The translations under genes were made by a program, and so were the position numbers. Positions 1 through 12,800 of a stretch of 64,000 bases of DNA are shown here, in pieces. The notes beneath the pieces are model-generated. The model was not told the origin of the DNA, searched no databases, and saw nothing but the letters and a program-made list of their open reading frames with translations. The stretch is from Tritrichomonas musculus (Eukaryota > Parabasalia > Tritrichomonadida > Tritrichomonadidae), in contig JAPFFF010000043.1 in assembly GCA_039105265.1 (NCBI GenBank), positions 558,001-622,000 on the forward strand, written 5' to 3'. Within the stretch, counting starts at the first letter, position 1; each line of letters starts with the position of its first letter.

Positions 1-3000
1 AATTTAAATTATGCAAAACTTTTGGATAATTAACAATTTAAAATTCAAAAGGTTTTGAAATTTTAAATTGAATTAATTACATTAATTTTGATTTAATTTA
101 ATAGCAATAATTAAATAATATACTAATTTTTTTTTAAAAAATTGAGACGGACGTTATTTTTAACTTAAAATGAACTGTTTTATTCAAATTGCATCCACCA
201 GAATTAATTCAAAATTATTGAATTTAAAATTCAAAGCACATCTTTATGAAATATATTTTTATTATTTAAATATTGATATTAGTATAATATCTTAATACTG
301 TTGATATATACCTAAAATTTTTTTTTGTGAATTTCAGAAATTTTGGGATTAGAATTCTGATGTTATTCTTTAAAATTCAAAACACAGATAACTTGCTATA
401 AACAAAGGACATATATTATAGTGTCATTACCATAATAATTAAATTATATTATATTTATTTATAAATATTATATTTTGAAATGGGGGAAAAAAATTCTACA
501 ATATTTTTATAATTATTTGACGTATTTTTGATTAAACTTTCATGCTTCAATTATTAAATATTTTTTCCCAAATCTAATGTTTTTTGAATAGGCAATATTT
601 TTACCAAAAAAAAAAATTATATTGCTGACATGTTGTTTTTACTTTAAAAGATATCGACATTTTCTTACTCTAAAAAATTGTTTTGAAATGAATATATTAT
701 TCCCAAATTATTTAAAAAAAATTATGAAATAAAAAAGCTTTCTCTCTATTTTTTATTTGGTAAGATGAAAAACAAAGTGATATGTTTTAAAAGACTACAA
801 AAAAACTACGAAATATAAGAATTTCATAATGGTTGAGGATGTCCCACAAACTAAATAGTCTATAGATTCTTCCATATTTATGATTTTGTTTTTAATATTT
901 TAATTTAAAATTAAATAAACTATATAATTATTATTTTGTCGAAGAAAATTTAATATATCCAACAAATAAACTTTTATTTCAAAATTGAATTATTTTTCAA
1001 TATTTTGAATATGATTCATCAAAATGAAAAAATCAAAAAAATATTTTTTTTGGCTTAATTTAATTGAAATATTGATTTTTATAAATGAAATTTATTAATA
1101 TATTTAAAAATAGCATGAAAGAGCTTAATTCAAATCTCATAAAATGCATAAGGAGAAAAAAATGTTTATTTAAGGTACAAATCTCATACGTTACCTTAAA
1201 AAAATAGATTTGTACCTTTTTGATATCGATACATAAATATACACAGATTCTCGAGATCGATTTCAGAGATCGAGAATTTTTTTTCTCAGCTGTTTATATC
1301 AGAATTTTCAATAAAACTTTTTGATAAATATATGATCGTATTTCATTCTCAAATATTTAATAAAAAAAGAATGTATTTAAACGTAATAAAACGAAACTAT
1401 TTTCTTCAAAAATGCTAATGCGTTATATTTGTTATTATACATATAGGTGGCATATATGAAAAGTTATTTTATTTTATTTATAATCAATCAATGTTGATTT
1501 AAAAATGTTCAAAAAAATCTGAACAATTCATTGAAAGCATTCAAAAAGTTATGAAATTCAAAGAGAAAAATTATACAAGATCCTATGTGCCAATTGGTCA
1601 AATTTTAACATATTTGTTTTATCTCCTAAGAACAAATTTAAGCATCAAAAAATAAATAAGTCTCGAAGACGAATAATGAAAATAAAATTGAGAGCATAAC
1701 GATCCTTTTAAAAATACAATTATCTTGCAAAATAATTCATAATATTATGTTAATACCTTAAATATATTATTATTAATATTTGAATTAAATAATATCTTAT
1801 TATGCATTCATATAAAAAACAAAATTGTTAAAAATAAATGAATTTTGGAAAATACGTTTTTTTGAAACTTTTGCGTTTTATAACGTTTATGTATTTTTTG
1901 ATTTTAATCTTAAAATAAACATCAATGCATTATATTATATATTTTTAATTATTATAAAATCACAAATACCAATTATAAAAAAAGATAAATCTGTTTGAGA
2001 TCTCGAGATCTCGGTAATTGATATCAAGTTTACAATTATTTTTATATCACATTTCATATCTGATATCTTGATAATCGATAATCTCGATATCAGATTTGTA
2101 AACAGATAATCGAGTATCAGATGTAAAAAAGTGACGTTTTTGATATCGATTCTCAAAATAACAAGTTTAATTTGGAGATCTTATATGATGTTATCAATTC
2201 TTTGTATAGTTCATATCATTGATGATATGAGTTTTATTATTGACCAATAAAGATGAAAATTTTTTAACCAAAAAGTTAATTTATTTTTTTAAAGTATTTC
2301 TTCCAAAGACACAAATAAACTCAACAAAATAACTAAATAAGAGTAGTTTACAAATCAATTCTTAAGTATATCCCAGCGCAACGTGGAAAAGTAAACCATG
2401 CAAAGATAATTATTTTAGAATGTCTTTTCCTAAAGCTCAAACAAATTCAAAAAACTTACTAAAAAAAGGTATTCAAAAAGTCGAGAAATTTCTGAGCCTT
2501 ATCAAAAAATAATCATGTACCTTTTGATAAGATGAACTTTTTCTGAGTGCATTTTTTATTCACGATATTTAAATCAGCTTGATCGACAAAGAGAAAAAGC
2601 AATATGTGCATTTTTTTTGTTACTGATGAAGAAATTATGATTTGTTTTAAAGAACTACTTCAATTTAAAGCATTTTTCTAATTTCAGTCACAGATGATGG
2701 AATTGAGACTTTTGATAATGAATAATATAATTAGAAAGCACCATATCTAATTACGGTTATTGATTGTGAAATTGTAATTCGTCTTAGAGGTTCATATCTC
2801 TAGAATGCTCCATTTCTAATCATTGATATTGATCAATGATTTACATTGAATTAATAATTCACATTCACAAAATGTTTTATATTCAATTTCAATTATAGAT
2901 GGAATTACAACTTGCTGCATATACGTGACACCTTTAAACAATTCTTTAATTATTGTATCTTTTTTTAATATCATAAAATACATAACTTCTACATCATTAT

Positions 3001-3470
3001 TTTCTGTTGCTTTTCGAATAGAAGTTTTAAAAATATATAAAAATCGAAATTATGCAATTTTTTATGGAGCCAAGTTGAAAAATCCTTGTTATTTAAAAAA
3101 GAAATTGAAGAAATTTTTTTTTGTCAAATATTTTCAAACATTGATTTATAGTATTACTTTTATTTAATTCTATTTTAAGATATTCATCCATTAAAAAGAA
3201 AAAAATTTCTTAAGAAACGATCATCAGAAGGTTAATTCAGATCAAAATTTGTTAAACACTGAAATCTGATTATTTGATTTTTTGAATAGTTTATTTCAAA
3301 AAATATAATATAGACATATATATGAATAAAATTGGTTATTATAATTATTTATTTAAATATAAAATATTATTCATATACATAAATAATTAATTTAATAAAT
3401 TAATCAATAAAACCCTATAATGAATGGGATAATAACCCATTGCCAGAAATATTATATATACTCAATATAA
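1..3470. other. AT-rich intergenic region without a gene
   Basis: No convincing coding sequence is present; the open frames here are short, low-complexity and lack any recognisable family. The stretch holds one copy of a dispersed repeat (about 1093-1180 and 2166-2480), a 13-bp inverted repeat at 1172-1218, and a cluster of GATATC/GAGATC-rich palindromic words at 1240-1290 and 1995-2155. Otherwise I see only A/T runs. Confidence 0.7.
1093..2480 (+). repeat. Dispersed repeat copy 1, split by about 0.9 kb of other DNA
   Basis: Two blocks, 1093-1180 and 2166-2480, match the reverse complement of 35150-35235 and 34723-35032 respectively, in the same relative order. In the other copy the two blocks are only about 120 bp apart, while here they are almost 1 kb apart, so 1181-2165 looks like extra DNA gained here (or lost there). 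The second block includes the relatively GC-rich word CCAGCGCAACGTGGAAAAG near 2375, which is easy to follow between copies. No coding potential is visible. Family unknown. Confidence 0.7.
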
Positions 3471-4795
3471 ATGAGTGAAAACCAAGAGCCATTGAAACAA
3501 ACTACTAAATCTAATCTCATTTATGAAATGAATGAAGAAGAAAAGACAGCCAACATCATTGGTAACGATAATGCAAGCGGAGAAGTTATGATTCAATGTT
3601 CTATCAAACTTGGAAAAAAAAACATATCAAGTTATTAGTATTAAAGAAGGATCATTTGAAGACTCAAAAACAATCCAATCGATTTTCCTTAACGAAAAAT
3701 CAAAAATTCAAAAGATTTGTAAAAATACATTTTTAAACTCAACAATATAAAGCCTTTCTTTATCAGCCAACGTATCAGATCTTGAAGAAGGATGGTGCAA
3801 AGGAACCCCAAAGTTAACCAAAGTTATGATATTGCCGAACAATAAGCATTTCATGAATATTGATAACAAGTTCGTTATCGAAAAAAGTGACAAATCAAGT
3901 GATGAATACGATACTCTTATTTTTGTTCGTCGAGATATTAAAGCATGCACAATTCCATCATTTATCAAGAAAATTGCACCATATGCTTTTTCAGAGACAT
4001 TAATTGAAAGCATTTTTATTCCTTCTCAAATTGAACGAATTTGAGAAGGCGCTTTTTATCATTGTGAACAACTTAAAACAGTTGAATTCACTCTAAGTTC
4101 AGAACTTCGAGTTATTGAAAACGATTCATTTACTAAGACATCGATTAAAGAAATTGAAAATTTGTGGTTTCTTGATTGAACTCGATGAAGGATGGCGCGA
4201 TGAAACAACTCAAATAAGAAAAGTTGCAATATCATCATGTGAAGATAGCAATAAGGAAAAAGAAGAGTTTGTTGATGCGATTTACAATTCCGCACTCACC
4301 AATTATGATATTCATAAAATTTGAAAATGCTCTAAAAGTGTTTAAGGCTGCCGCTGATCAGGGACATGCTCTGCCAAGGTATGAATATGCAGATATGCTT
4401 GATAACGGAAAAGGAACTAAAGATAATAAAGAAGAAGTGTTTAAAAACTACAAACTTGCAGCTGAACAGGGACATCCTAGATCAACGTTTATGTGTGGAA
4501 TTAAGCTTAATAATGGAGAATGAATAACGTGGCAAGTGCAATGAATAATTATGCACTTATGCTTGAAAAAGGAGATTACGTTGATCAAAACATGGAAGAA
4601 GCAACCAGGCTGTTCAAACTTTCGTCAGATAATGGACCCATCGTAGCCTCATTCAATTATGAAATTCAACTTTATTTCGGGAGAGGAATCGAAAAGAACA
4701 AGAAAGAAGCTTTTAAATATTTCGAAAAATCTGCCAAAGAAGGCCATGTCGATGCGATAACCCCTGCAATTATTTTCCATTACTATATATAAAAT
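3471..4795 (+). pseudogene. Broken BspA-like leucine-rich repeat protein with C-terminal Sel1 repeats
   Basis: From the ATG at 3471 the frame gives MSENQEPLK and an acidic N-terminus. It then shifts in a run of nine A near 3613, meets a stop near 3750, another at about 4042, and changes frame again near 4150-4320 and 4523. Joined conceptually, the pieces show BspA/LRR_5 repeats (IPSFIKKIAPYAFSET, IPSQIERI, EGAFYHCEQLKTVEF) followed by three Sel1 repeats (FKAAADQGHALPRYEYADML, YKLAAEQGHP, FEKSAKEGHVDA) up to the end near 4792. Such LRR-Sel1 combinations are typical trichomonad proteins. With at least four disruptions it is a pseudogene. The Sel1 part is better preserved than the LRR part. Host gene, not mobile. 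Confidence 0.8.
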
Positions 4796-5550
4796 TAAAG
4801 AAGAATTCTTTATTGTTATTATAATAAAGTATATATTTTTTTTTTTATAATAATATTATATTTTTTTCGTGCAATATTATTTTCTTCAGGAGTAACTGCC
4901 CAATCAAGAAACCAACAATTTTCATAAATGTCTTTCAAAATACAAAACCATTTTTTTGAAAAAGTTATATAATTTTATCAATTTAATTATACTTTCAAAT
5001 GCATACGTTCATATTAGAAAATAACTGGAAATATCATTTTAAATATCTGAAAAGTAGGATAATGATGTCATATCGGTTTAATATATTCAATTATATGATT
5101 TGGCTTATTTCAAAAAGAGATGTTATTAATAGAAAAAAAATTCAATTATAACAATTTTCTTTTAAAATTCAAAAAATAATTAAATACATTCAATTTTTTT
5201 TTACATCTGAAAAAAAAATATTATGTTGAATTTCATAAGAGAAACATTTAATTAATTAAAATAAAGAATTGACTGAGAAATTTTTATCGTATGTTTATCT
5301 GTATTCGACTTTTTAAGAACAACGTGGTCATTAAGCCCAGAAATATTATATCAAATTATTTCAATTACGCATTTGAAAATATTTTTTTCTTATGAAAAAT
5401 AAAAACCTGCTTTTGGTCATTATTTTTCTTATTTATATACCTTTTTTTTATAAGAAAATATCTTTTCAGAAGTAACGTTTAAAAAAAATTTGATTTATAG
5501 AAATCACTTAACATAAAAATAAAATATTTAATATATATCATTTTTTATCA
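4796..5550. other. AT-rich intergenic region
   Basis: No gene seen. Mostly A/T runs; the last 15 bases contain the candidate initiator of the MATE gene. Confidence 0.7.
5538..5545 (+). promoter_or_regulatory. Candidate Inr initiator of the MATE gene
   Basis: The octamer TCATTTTT fits the start of the T. vaginalis initiator consensus (TCAYTWYT) and lies 11 nt before the ATG at 5551, the usual spacing for this core promoter element. In such AT-rich DNA some matches occur by chance. Confidence 0.45.
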
Positions 5551-7212
5551 ATGAGTTCAATCAATGAAGACAGCGATCAAGAAAATGTGGAATCTAATAA
5601 TAACAAAGATACTTTTGACAAAGAATCTCCGAACAAACGACGCTTTTTATGCTTTAATATATCAAATGATTCTGACGAACAAAAAAGACTTGGCCAACAT
5701 CCGGCTTTACCAACTCTTTTACGTCTATCTTTTGGACCTCTTTGTTCCCAAATTGTATCTTCAATGTATTTAATAGTTGATAGTTTTTGGGTTTCTCACA
5801 CGATTGGAGCCGATGGTTTAACTGCCACAGGAGTTGTTTCGTTATTGGAAACAATTAACAATGCATTTGGTCTTTATTTATTATCATGTGTTTCAGCAAG
5901 GATTTCTTATTTATTTGGTCAGAAAAAAAATGAAGAATGCGCTCAAGTTTTCATTGATATTATTAGAGTTTCATGGATTTTCAGCACAATTTTACCTATC
6001 ATCATGCTAAATATTTCTAGACCTCTAACAAAATGGTTTGGAGCAGATGAACTTATTCAACATATGAGCTTCCAATATTTAATACCTGTTTCCGGCCTTA
6101 CTGTTTTTTACGAAATGTATCAAATATGTTGTGGACTACTACAAAGTGAAGGTCTTTCTTGGATTTACGGTTTATGTCAAATTTGCTCCTTATTTTTAAA
6201 CATGGCTTGTCTTGATCCTCTTTTTTTAATTGTATTTAAAACCCCAATTTGGGGAGCTTCATTGGCTTCAATAATTTCATCATTTTTACCAATGATCATA
6301 TTAATGACATTAATATTCAAAGGAAAATTTACGGTCAAGCCAACATTTCGAATGTTTTTCAACAAATTTTCAAAAGAGACAAAACCAGCATTAATATTAG
6401 GTTTATCAACTCTTGCACAACTTTTGTCTGCCAATTTGCCTGATATAATGATGCAAAAGTGGCTTGGTAATGCTGGAAGAGCTATTGGGCAATATAATGA
6501 AGTTATTTCAGCTTGGAATGTTATTGTTCGTGTTTATACATTCATTGTGTGTGTCAATAATGGAATTGCTCAAGGTCTCCTTCCTTCTACTTCCTTTGCA
6601 TTTGGTGCAAAAAGGCTGAAACGTTTCAGAAATTTAGTTTTTCATGCTTTATGGATTGGCACTATTTGGAACACTTTATGGGAGATCATTGTTATTACAT
6701 GCTCCCGTAAAATAGCCAAAATTTGGCTCAATGATGAAAAATTTCTCGATCTGGCTCAACATTTTTTCTTAAATGGCCTCTGCACGGTTTTCTTTTTGAT
6801 GATAAAATATGCAACAATAACATCTCTCCAAGCTTGTAAGAAAGTTTTTATTTCAATCATTTTGAGCATATTATCAATGCTAATTCCAGTTCCTTTATTT
6901 TCAACAATTTTATATTATACAGATAAAGATAATCCACCGCGTCTTTTTTTGGCTTTTGCAATAACAGATTGCATATCTTTTGTAATTAGTTTTTGCGTTT
7001 CTTTAGTCTCTCTTCGTTTTTTGTGTAAAAGAAATCCAGATTTAGATAAAGATAAAGTTTTTGGTGATGAAAATGACCAAAAATATATCAACGATAAAGA
7101 GCCGAGATATTTAGATTCTGATGATTCATTAAATGAAAATTCAGACTCGAAACAAATTGGAAGTTCAGTTTCTTCAACAAGCAGAATTATTGATTCTGCT
7201 GAAGAAATTTAG
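5551..7212 (+). CDS. MATE-family multidrug/organic cation antiporter
   Basis: Predicted 553-residue integral membrane protein of the MATE family, which exports drugs and organic cations in exchange for protons or sodium ions. The first 50 residues are acidic and polar. From LPTLLRLSFGPLCSQIVSSMYLIVDSF onward there is the MatE pattern of about twelve hydrophobic segments in two pseudo-symmetric halves; the second half starts near residue 275 (KPALILGLSTLAQLL). The tail after residue 490 is acidic and serine-rich and probably cytoplasmic. The ATG at 5551 is used because a TCATTTTT initiator-like word sits 11 nt upstream. No internal stops; length is a little above the family norm because of the two tails. 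Substrate cannot be read from sequence. It stands alone between pseudogenes. Confidence 0.92.
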   Translation: MSSINEDSDQENVESNNNKDTFDKESPNKRRFLCFNISNDSDEQKRLGQHPALPTLLRLSFGPLCSQIVSSMYLIVDSFWVSHTIGADGLTATGVVSLLETINNAFGLYLLSCVSARISYLFGQKKNEECAQVFIDIIRVSWIFSTILPIIMLNISRPLTKWFGADELIQHMSFQYLIPVSGLTVFYEMYQICCGLLQSEGLSWIYGLCQICSLFLNMACLDPLFLIVFKTPIWGASLASIISSFLPMIILMTLIFKGKFTVKPTFRMFFNKFSKETKPALILGLSTLAQLLSANLPDIMMQKWLGNAGRAIGQYNEVISAWNVIVRVYTFIVCVNNGIAQGLLPSTSFAFGAKRLKRFRNLVFHALWIGTIWNTLWEIIVITCSRKIAKIWLNDEKFLDLAQHFFLNGLCTVFFLMIKYATITSLQACKKVFISIILSILSMLIPVPLFSTILYYTDKDNPPRLFLAFAITDCISFVISFCVSLVSLRFLCKRNPDLDKDKVFGDENDQKYINDKEPRYLDSDDSLNENSDSKQIGSSVSSTSRIIDSAEEI

Positions 7213-7666
7213 ATTTATTTCAAAAAAAAAAATTAAATAAATATTATTATTGTTTCTAAAAGTCTTGTTAAATGCTCCAGACTTGTAAAAATGTATAAAC
7301 TATCTCAGAATTAAAATAATTCTTATTTATTATTAAAAAAATTTAGATGAATTTTTTTGGAGGAAGTAGTAGAGCATAAAAATAAACGAATTTTTTTTAA
7401 ATCACTCGAATGACTTCATAACAACATTTCAAATTATTTACTAAGCAACTTTTAAAAGAGGAAAAAGAAAATTGGCAAATATAATCTTATTAACTAATAA
7501 AAAAGCATTCGCAGCACCTTAATAGCAATTTTCAGCAATCGCCAGCGATAAATGCTATTCATCAAGTTTTAGTTGAGGAAATTTGATAAACATTTACAAT
7601 TTTCCTAAAAAAAATTTGAATTAAATTTATGTTTTTTTTATTCTTGATGTTATTAAATTTTAGCTC
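7213..7666. other. AT-rich intergenic region
   Basis: No gene seen. It lies between the 3' ends of two convergent genes. Confidence 0.6.
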
Positions 7667-10200
7667 TTATAGTCTTAAATCAGAATGAAATAATGGGATT
7701 GAATTTGGTGGAAGGGATACGCATCCTCTAAAAGAATCTTTTTCAATAAAAGTTACTGAAGAAGGAATTTCTATTTTTTTCAAAGAAGAACAATCTTCAA
7801 AAGCTTCACATTCAATTGAAATTACACTAGGTGGGATTGTAACTTTTTTCAATGACCAACATTTACTGAATGTGTTCCTTCCAATTTTTGAAATTGATGG
7901 AATTGCAAATGTTGTTAATGATGAGCATCTGCAAAAAGCATAGTCACCAATTGAAGTTACTGATGATGGAATTACGATTTTCATCAGTTTTGAACATTTG
8001 TAGAAAGCAAAATCACCAATTGAAGTTACCAATGATGGGACTATTACCTCTGTTAAATTTGAACATTCAGAAAAAGTGTAATGACCTATTTTAGATAATT
8101 GTGATGGCATTTCGATTTTTGCTAATGATGAACAGTGATTGAAAGCCCAATCACCAATTGATGTTACTGATGCTGTAATTATTATTTCTCTCAAATTAGA
8201 ACATTCAGAAAAGGCAGAATGACCTATATTAGTTACTGATGATGGAATTGTTACATGTGTCACTTCAAAACATCTAGATAACAAACGATTAGGTATATTT
8301 GTGATATATCCAATTATTTGAATGGAACTAACTTCAGCAAAAGCATCGTTATCAATTGAATTTATTAATGATTGAGTTGCATTGATTGTTACTGATTTGC
8401 ATCCATTAAAAGCCATTCTTCCAATATGATTTACTGATGATGGAATTGTAATTTTTAATGACCAACATTCAGTGAAAGCATAAAAATCAATAAAATTTAT
8501 TGATGATGGAATTGAAACATTTTCTAATTTTGAACATTTTCTAAAAGCATAACCATTTATTGTTTTTCTGATGATGGAATTGTGATTTTTGTCAATGATG
8601 AGCAACAACTAAAAGTTGAACGGCTAATCGATGTCATTGATGATGAAAGTATTACTTCCTTTAGTGAATAGCAACTTGAAAAAGCTTCTTCTCCTATTGA
8701 AGTTACAGATGAAGGAATTGTTATCCGTTCTAAATTATAATTGATGTCACTGATGATGGAATTTTGATTTGTTTTAATTTTTGACAACAACCAAAAGCAT
8801 ATTCTTTAATCAATGTTACAGATGGAGGAATTGATATTTGTACCAATTGTTTACAAAAGTAAAAAGCTCTGAATCCAATTGAAGTTATTGAATATGGAAT
8901 TGCGATTTGTTTCAAATTTGATTTTTCGAATGTTTGGTTCTCAATTTTATTTTGTTTTGATAGAAAATAATAAATGATTTCTGTATTATTTTCTTTGGAT
9001 GCTTCCTGTAATGAAATTTCATTTGATTTGATTTCAATATCTTTTTTATTTTTCATCATGAAAAGATTAGCAAGTGTCTGATAATTTATACTGCATAAAT
9101 AATATAATTCATATCCATATATGAATTCATTAGGAAAATATTTGTAATTGTGATATTTCAAAATAACTGAAAAAATTTCTTCTCTGAATCATCATAATTT
9201 ATTGGCATCAAATTGTCTTTGATGTAGTCAGCTATATCGTTGTGATGACATTTAATTGATTCTTTGAAACATTCAGCATAATCATTGTTTGGTGGTTCAA
9301 CTTTTTTTTATTCAAGAATATGAATTAGTTCTGCATTTTGTGAGTGAATTGCATAAAACCACAAATTCGGTTTTAATTCAACATTATTCAATTGCAGATA
9401 TTGAAAAATTTGAATTGATCCATAAAAGGCTGAATACTCAATTAATGTTGGTTCGTTTTCAATAAGAAATTCATTTGTTTCAAAAATTGAAGTCTTAATT
9501 TTACTTGTTAATGATATGCAGGCTTGATTTACATAAGCAATAAATTCTTCAACTAAATCATTTCGAATTAACGAACAAACATATGAATCATTCTGGCCTT
9601 CATGTCGTTTTGCATTGAAAGAAGAAAGGATTTTGGGGTCAATTGATGTAATTTCTTCTTCAATGCTTTTACTTTTTTGTTCTCCTATATAATCTTTGAT
9701 CTCCAAATAGAAAAAATAGCAATATTTGCTACAATTCTTTTCATATTTGTCCATTAAATAAACATATATTTTTTCATCAAATTTAATTATGTTGCTTTCA
9801 TCAAAGATAAAGAAGAATTATTTTATTACCTTTAAAGATGTCGAAAATTTCGTAATTTGAAAAGGATGATTTGATTTTTTCTTGATAATATTTTAAGATT
9901 TGGGTAATTTTTTGAATGAAAGAATTATTTCTGTGATAATTGTTAGTTATATAAGTTAATAAACAAAGAAAATGTTCAAAATTTTCTTCTTTTCCACTTT
10001 CTAAGTGATTATCAATTATATCAATTAAACTTTGGATATTATTTTCAGTATTTTCCATATCATCAATATAAAAATAAAAATGATCATACAATTTCTTTTT
10101 ATCTTCAACATTTTTTTGAATTTCTTGTTGTGAATTAATTGTTTGATCATGTTGATCATTGTCATCAACTCTTTCACTAGAAACCAGTTCTGTATTTTAA
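7667..10200 (-). pseudogene. Broken DUF3447-module / BspA-like leucine-rich repeat gene
   Basis: Read on the minus strand, this is a close relative of the intact gene at 46843-49950. It begins near 10200 with a polar leader and the helical N-terminal region (KKLYDHFYFYIDD, ILLYL). It continues with the conserved module (KRHEGQNDSYVCSLIRNDL, EYSAFYGSIQIFQYL, FYAIHSQNAELIHILE). It ends with some twenty BspA-type repeats (IPSSVTSIGDYAFCRCSSL and variants) down to the stop at 7667. Frame is lost near 9760-9800, a stop falls at about 9308, and frame changes follow near 9165, 8750 and 8600, so at least five disruptions are present. No initiator ATG precedes the leader in frame. The last 313 codons are still open. 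No signal peptide or membrane segment, as in the intact relative. Confidence 0.85.
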
Positions 10201-10773
10201 TAAGTTTGAATTGTTGTTGCGTTCTTATGGTAATTATATATATAAAATGAGAATTTTTAAATAATGGGCAGGAAAAAAAAAAAAAAAAAAAAAATCAATT
10301 TTTATTTAATTTGATGTTGAAGTATTTAAAGAGATCGATATGACAAATTATATGTTAATTAATTTCCTTTGTGAAATATACATTAATTATTAATAGTATT
10401 TAATGGGGGCGATTTTAGACTGAAATTCAAAAGTCAGACAACTACTCAACCCAAAAGAGGTTTTATCGGCAGTTATGTTCAAATATGATAATATTCCAGT
10501 TTTATATTTTATTTAACAAAATGTTGATATTATTTTAGAATGAACCAGATCAATATTTATGATAACATGCTAGAACTCGTTTATTATAATTGGATAAAAT
10601 GGTTTGTAAAATTAATTATTGAGAGTTTTCTTAACAATCGAGTCAAAAGTTATAAATTAAAATAAGGATTAAAATGGTTTATTAAGATTTTTAGGTGTAA
10701 AAACGATCATCTTTTTAAAAATGGCAAGAAACAATAAACTTTTTCATTATGGAAAACATTTCATTGTTCTTAT
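10201..10773. other. Intergenic region with a 22-A tract
   Basis: No gene seen. A run of 22 A at 10273-10294 lies about 80 bp beyond the 5' end of the broken BspA gene. Confidence 0.6.
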
Positions 10774-12800
10774 TCAGTTATTTATATAATCAATTCCACT
10801 TCTTTTTAACAGTGCATCTTGTGAAGGATCCCTTCCCATAAAGTTTTTGAACTGTTGTTGAACAGGAATCGTGCTTCCCTTTTCAAGAATTTATCTTCTA
10901 AATTTCAATCCAATTTTGGGATTCATTATCCCTCCTTTTGAAACAATGAGAAGCAGTCAGCATCCAAAACCTCGGCCCATTTATACGAATAACAGCCTGC
11001 AGCGTAGTCAACAGGTGAACCGAAAATATGTGTGAATGAATAATATGAAGTGAAGTGAATTTCATCATAATTAATACGATGCAATTCAGAAGATATTTGG
11101 TCAACATCATTAATATCCATTTCTTTGAATTTTTCGTATTCTTGATGAAGAGCAAGAATCGATTCTTCCGAAATACCGCTGTCTCATGAACGAATAAGCG
11201 CTTTGGTAATTTCGGGCACTGACCATTTTATCGAACAAAGCTTGTGGGATTTTTTCATTTGTGATGTGATGTGATGCAAACAAATCTAAAGCTTCTCTTT
11301 CCCACACAAAATTCTCCTGAAATTGAGACGGCAATTCAACAAAATCCCAACGAGCAGACATACCAGAAAGCGACTTGATTGGACAATTATAAAACATCCC
11401 ATGCAAGCAATATACAAATACATGGAAAATGGTCGAAACATCATCATGCGAAATAAGGGCCGGTTTGCCACCAACCGGCTTGTTAATGTTAGTATTTAAA
11501 ACCACAAAATATGGAATATTTTATTAATATCACCGTGACTGATTTGCTCCATCAGACCACCTCCACGCTTGTCTTCACGTGGATACAAATCGGCATAAAA
11601 ACCGCCAATTTGCTTGTTTGTTTCAATGTCACAAACTTCAAAATACATGACATCTTTTTGCCAGACTTCAACTTGATTCAAATGTTCACTCGTATCGTTT
11701 TCTAATCGAACAAAAGTGTTGGTGATGGGTCCTTAAATTTCCTGAAAAATTTTGAAGAGTCCTTCCATCACTTTTTGTGAGTTAAAATACGGTTTTATTT
11801 CCTCTTCATCGAATTCATACAATTCTTTCCTCTGCTTCTCACTCCAATAGGCGAAATTCAGCGGTTTAAGGTCAATTGAAAGTTTTTTTGCATGAATGCA
11901 GTTTTTCATTGTTTCAACTTCTTCAAAAAATTGTTTGTATATTTGATCATGCAAATTCTTAACAAATTTGAGAGCATTAGAACCGTTTTGAACCATTCTT
12001 CTGGCGGTTACAAAGTCAGCAAAAGTTTTGTAACCCAAAATGCCAGCTTTTTCATTACGTAAAGCGGTTATTCTTTTGATGTTCTCAAGACTGTCAAATT
12101 CGCCGCCTCATCCTATTGTAATTCCCAAGTCAAACATTTTGTGTCGAATTTCATCGTTGTCCAGATACATCAAAATTGGAAGCCTCGACGGTTGTTGTAA
12201 ATTAAACCGCCATTTGTCAATATTTCCATTTTTTGTTGCATCTTCTTTGGCTGCTTCAATTACTGATGCCGGAAGTCCTTTCAAATCGCATTCGTTTGAG
12301 ATGTAAAATTCACCTTTATTGGTCGAATCTTTAACGTTGTCTTGAAACGTTTTTTGTGAGCTTGCTTAATTCAATATTTATCGCTGAAATTCGGCGTTTT
12401 TTGTCTTCTGGCAAATCATCGTCATTGTCTCTGAATTCTTCAACAGTTAATTCAATAAAACGTTTTTGATCGGCTGTCAAATTTTCTTGTTGAACTTTTT
12501 CTGAGGCTTTCTTGATGATTTTCTAAAGATCCGCGTTGAGAAGGATGCTCGATGCAAATTCGGCTTCCTTTGGTACACAATTCGCATAGGCTTCTCGTAA
12601 TTCTTCTGTTTCGTGAACAGCTACTAAATGCGAAAGTCGTGTAAATCCTATTTATAACTCAGTAGCAAAATTGTCATATGGAACAAAAACATTTTGGTAA
12701 TTGATTTCGTCATCTTTCAAATTGATTATTTTTTCAAGTCTTTTTTGGGCAAGTTCAATTGCATAATCGATATCTTTTTCTGCATGAAAAGTTGTCAATT
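10774..12800 (-). pseudogene. Broken M3-family metallopeptidase (oligopeptidase / dipeptidyl carboxypeptidase type)
   Basis: Conserved M3A blocks can be read in order on the minus strand. Near 12040-11740 there is LGYKTFADFVTARRMVQNG then DEEEIKPYF. Near 11640-11560 there is YFEVCDIETNKQIGGFYADL with YPREDKRGGG. Near 11500-11320 there is KPALISHDDVSTIFH followed by SGMSARWDFVELPSQFQEN. Near 11020-10930 there is [16 protein letters not shown], and the C-terminal end is MGRDPSQDALLKRSGIDY. The catalytic zinc motif, HEXXH in active M3 enzymes (HEFGHALHG), reads HVFVYCLHG here, so the glutamate and second histidine are gone. Several stops and frameshifts interrupt the gene and the start is missing. 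The resemblance is to bacterial Dcp-like enzymes, so bacterial origin is possible but not shown. Confidence 0.85.

Noticed and set aside
1935-3167. Short open frames of 70-80 codons in the AT-rich left end
   Set aside because: Low-complexity Ile/Asn/Lys/Phe composition, overlap with repeat blocks, and no family similarity.
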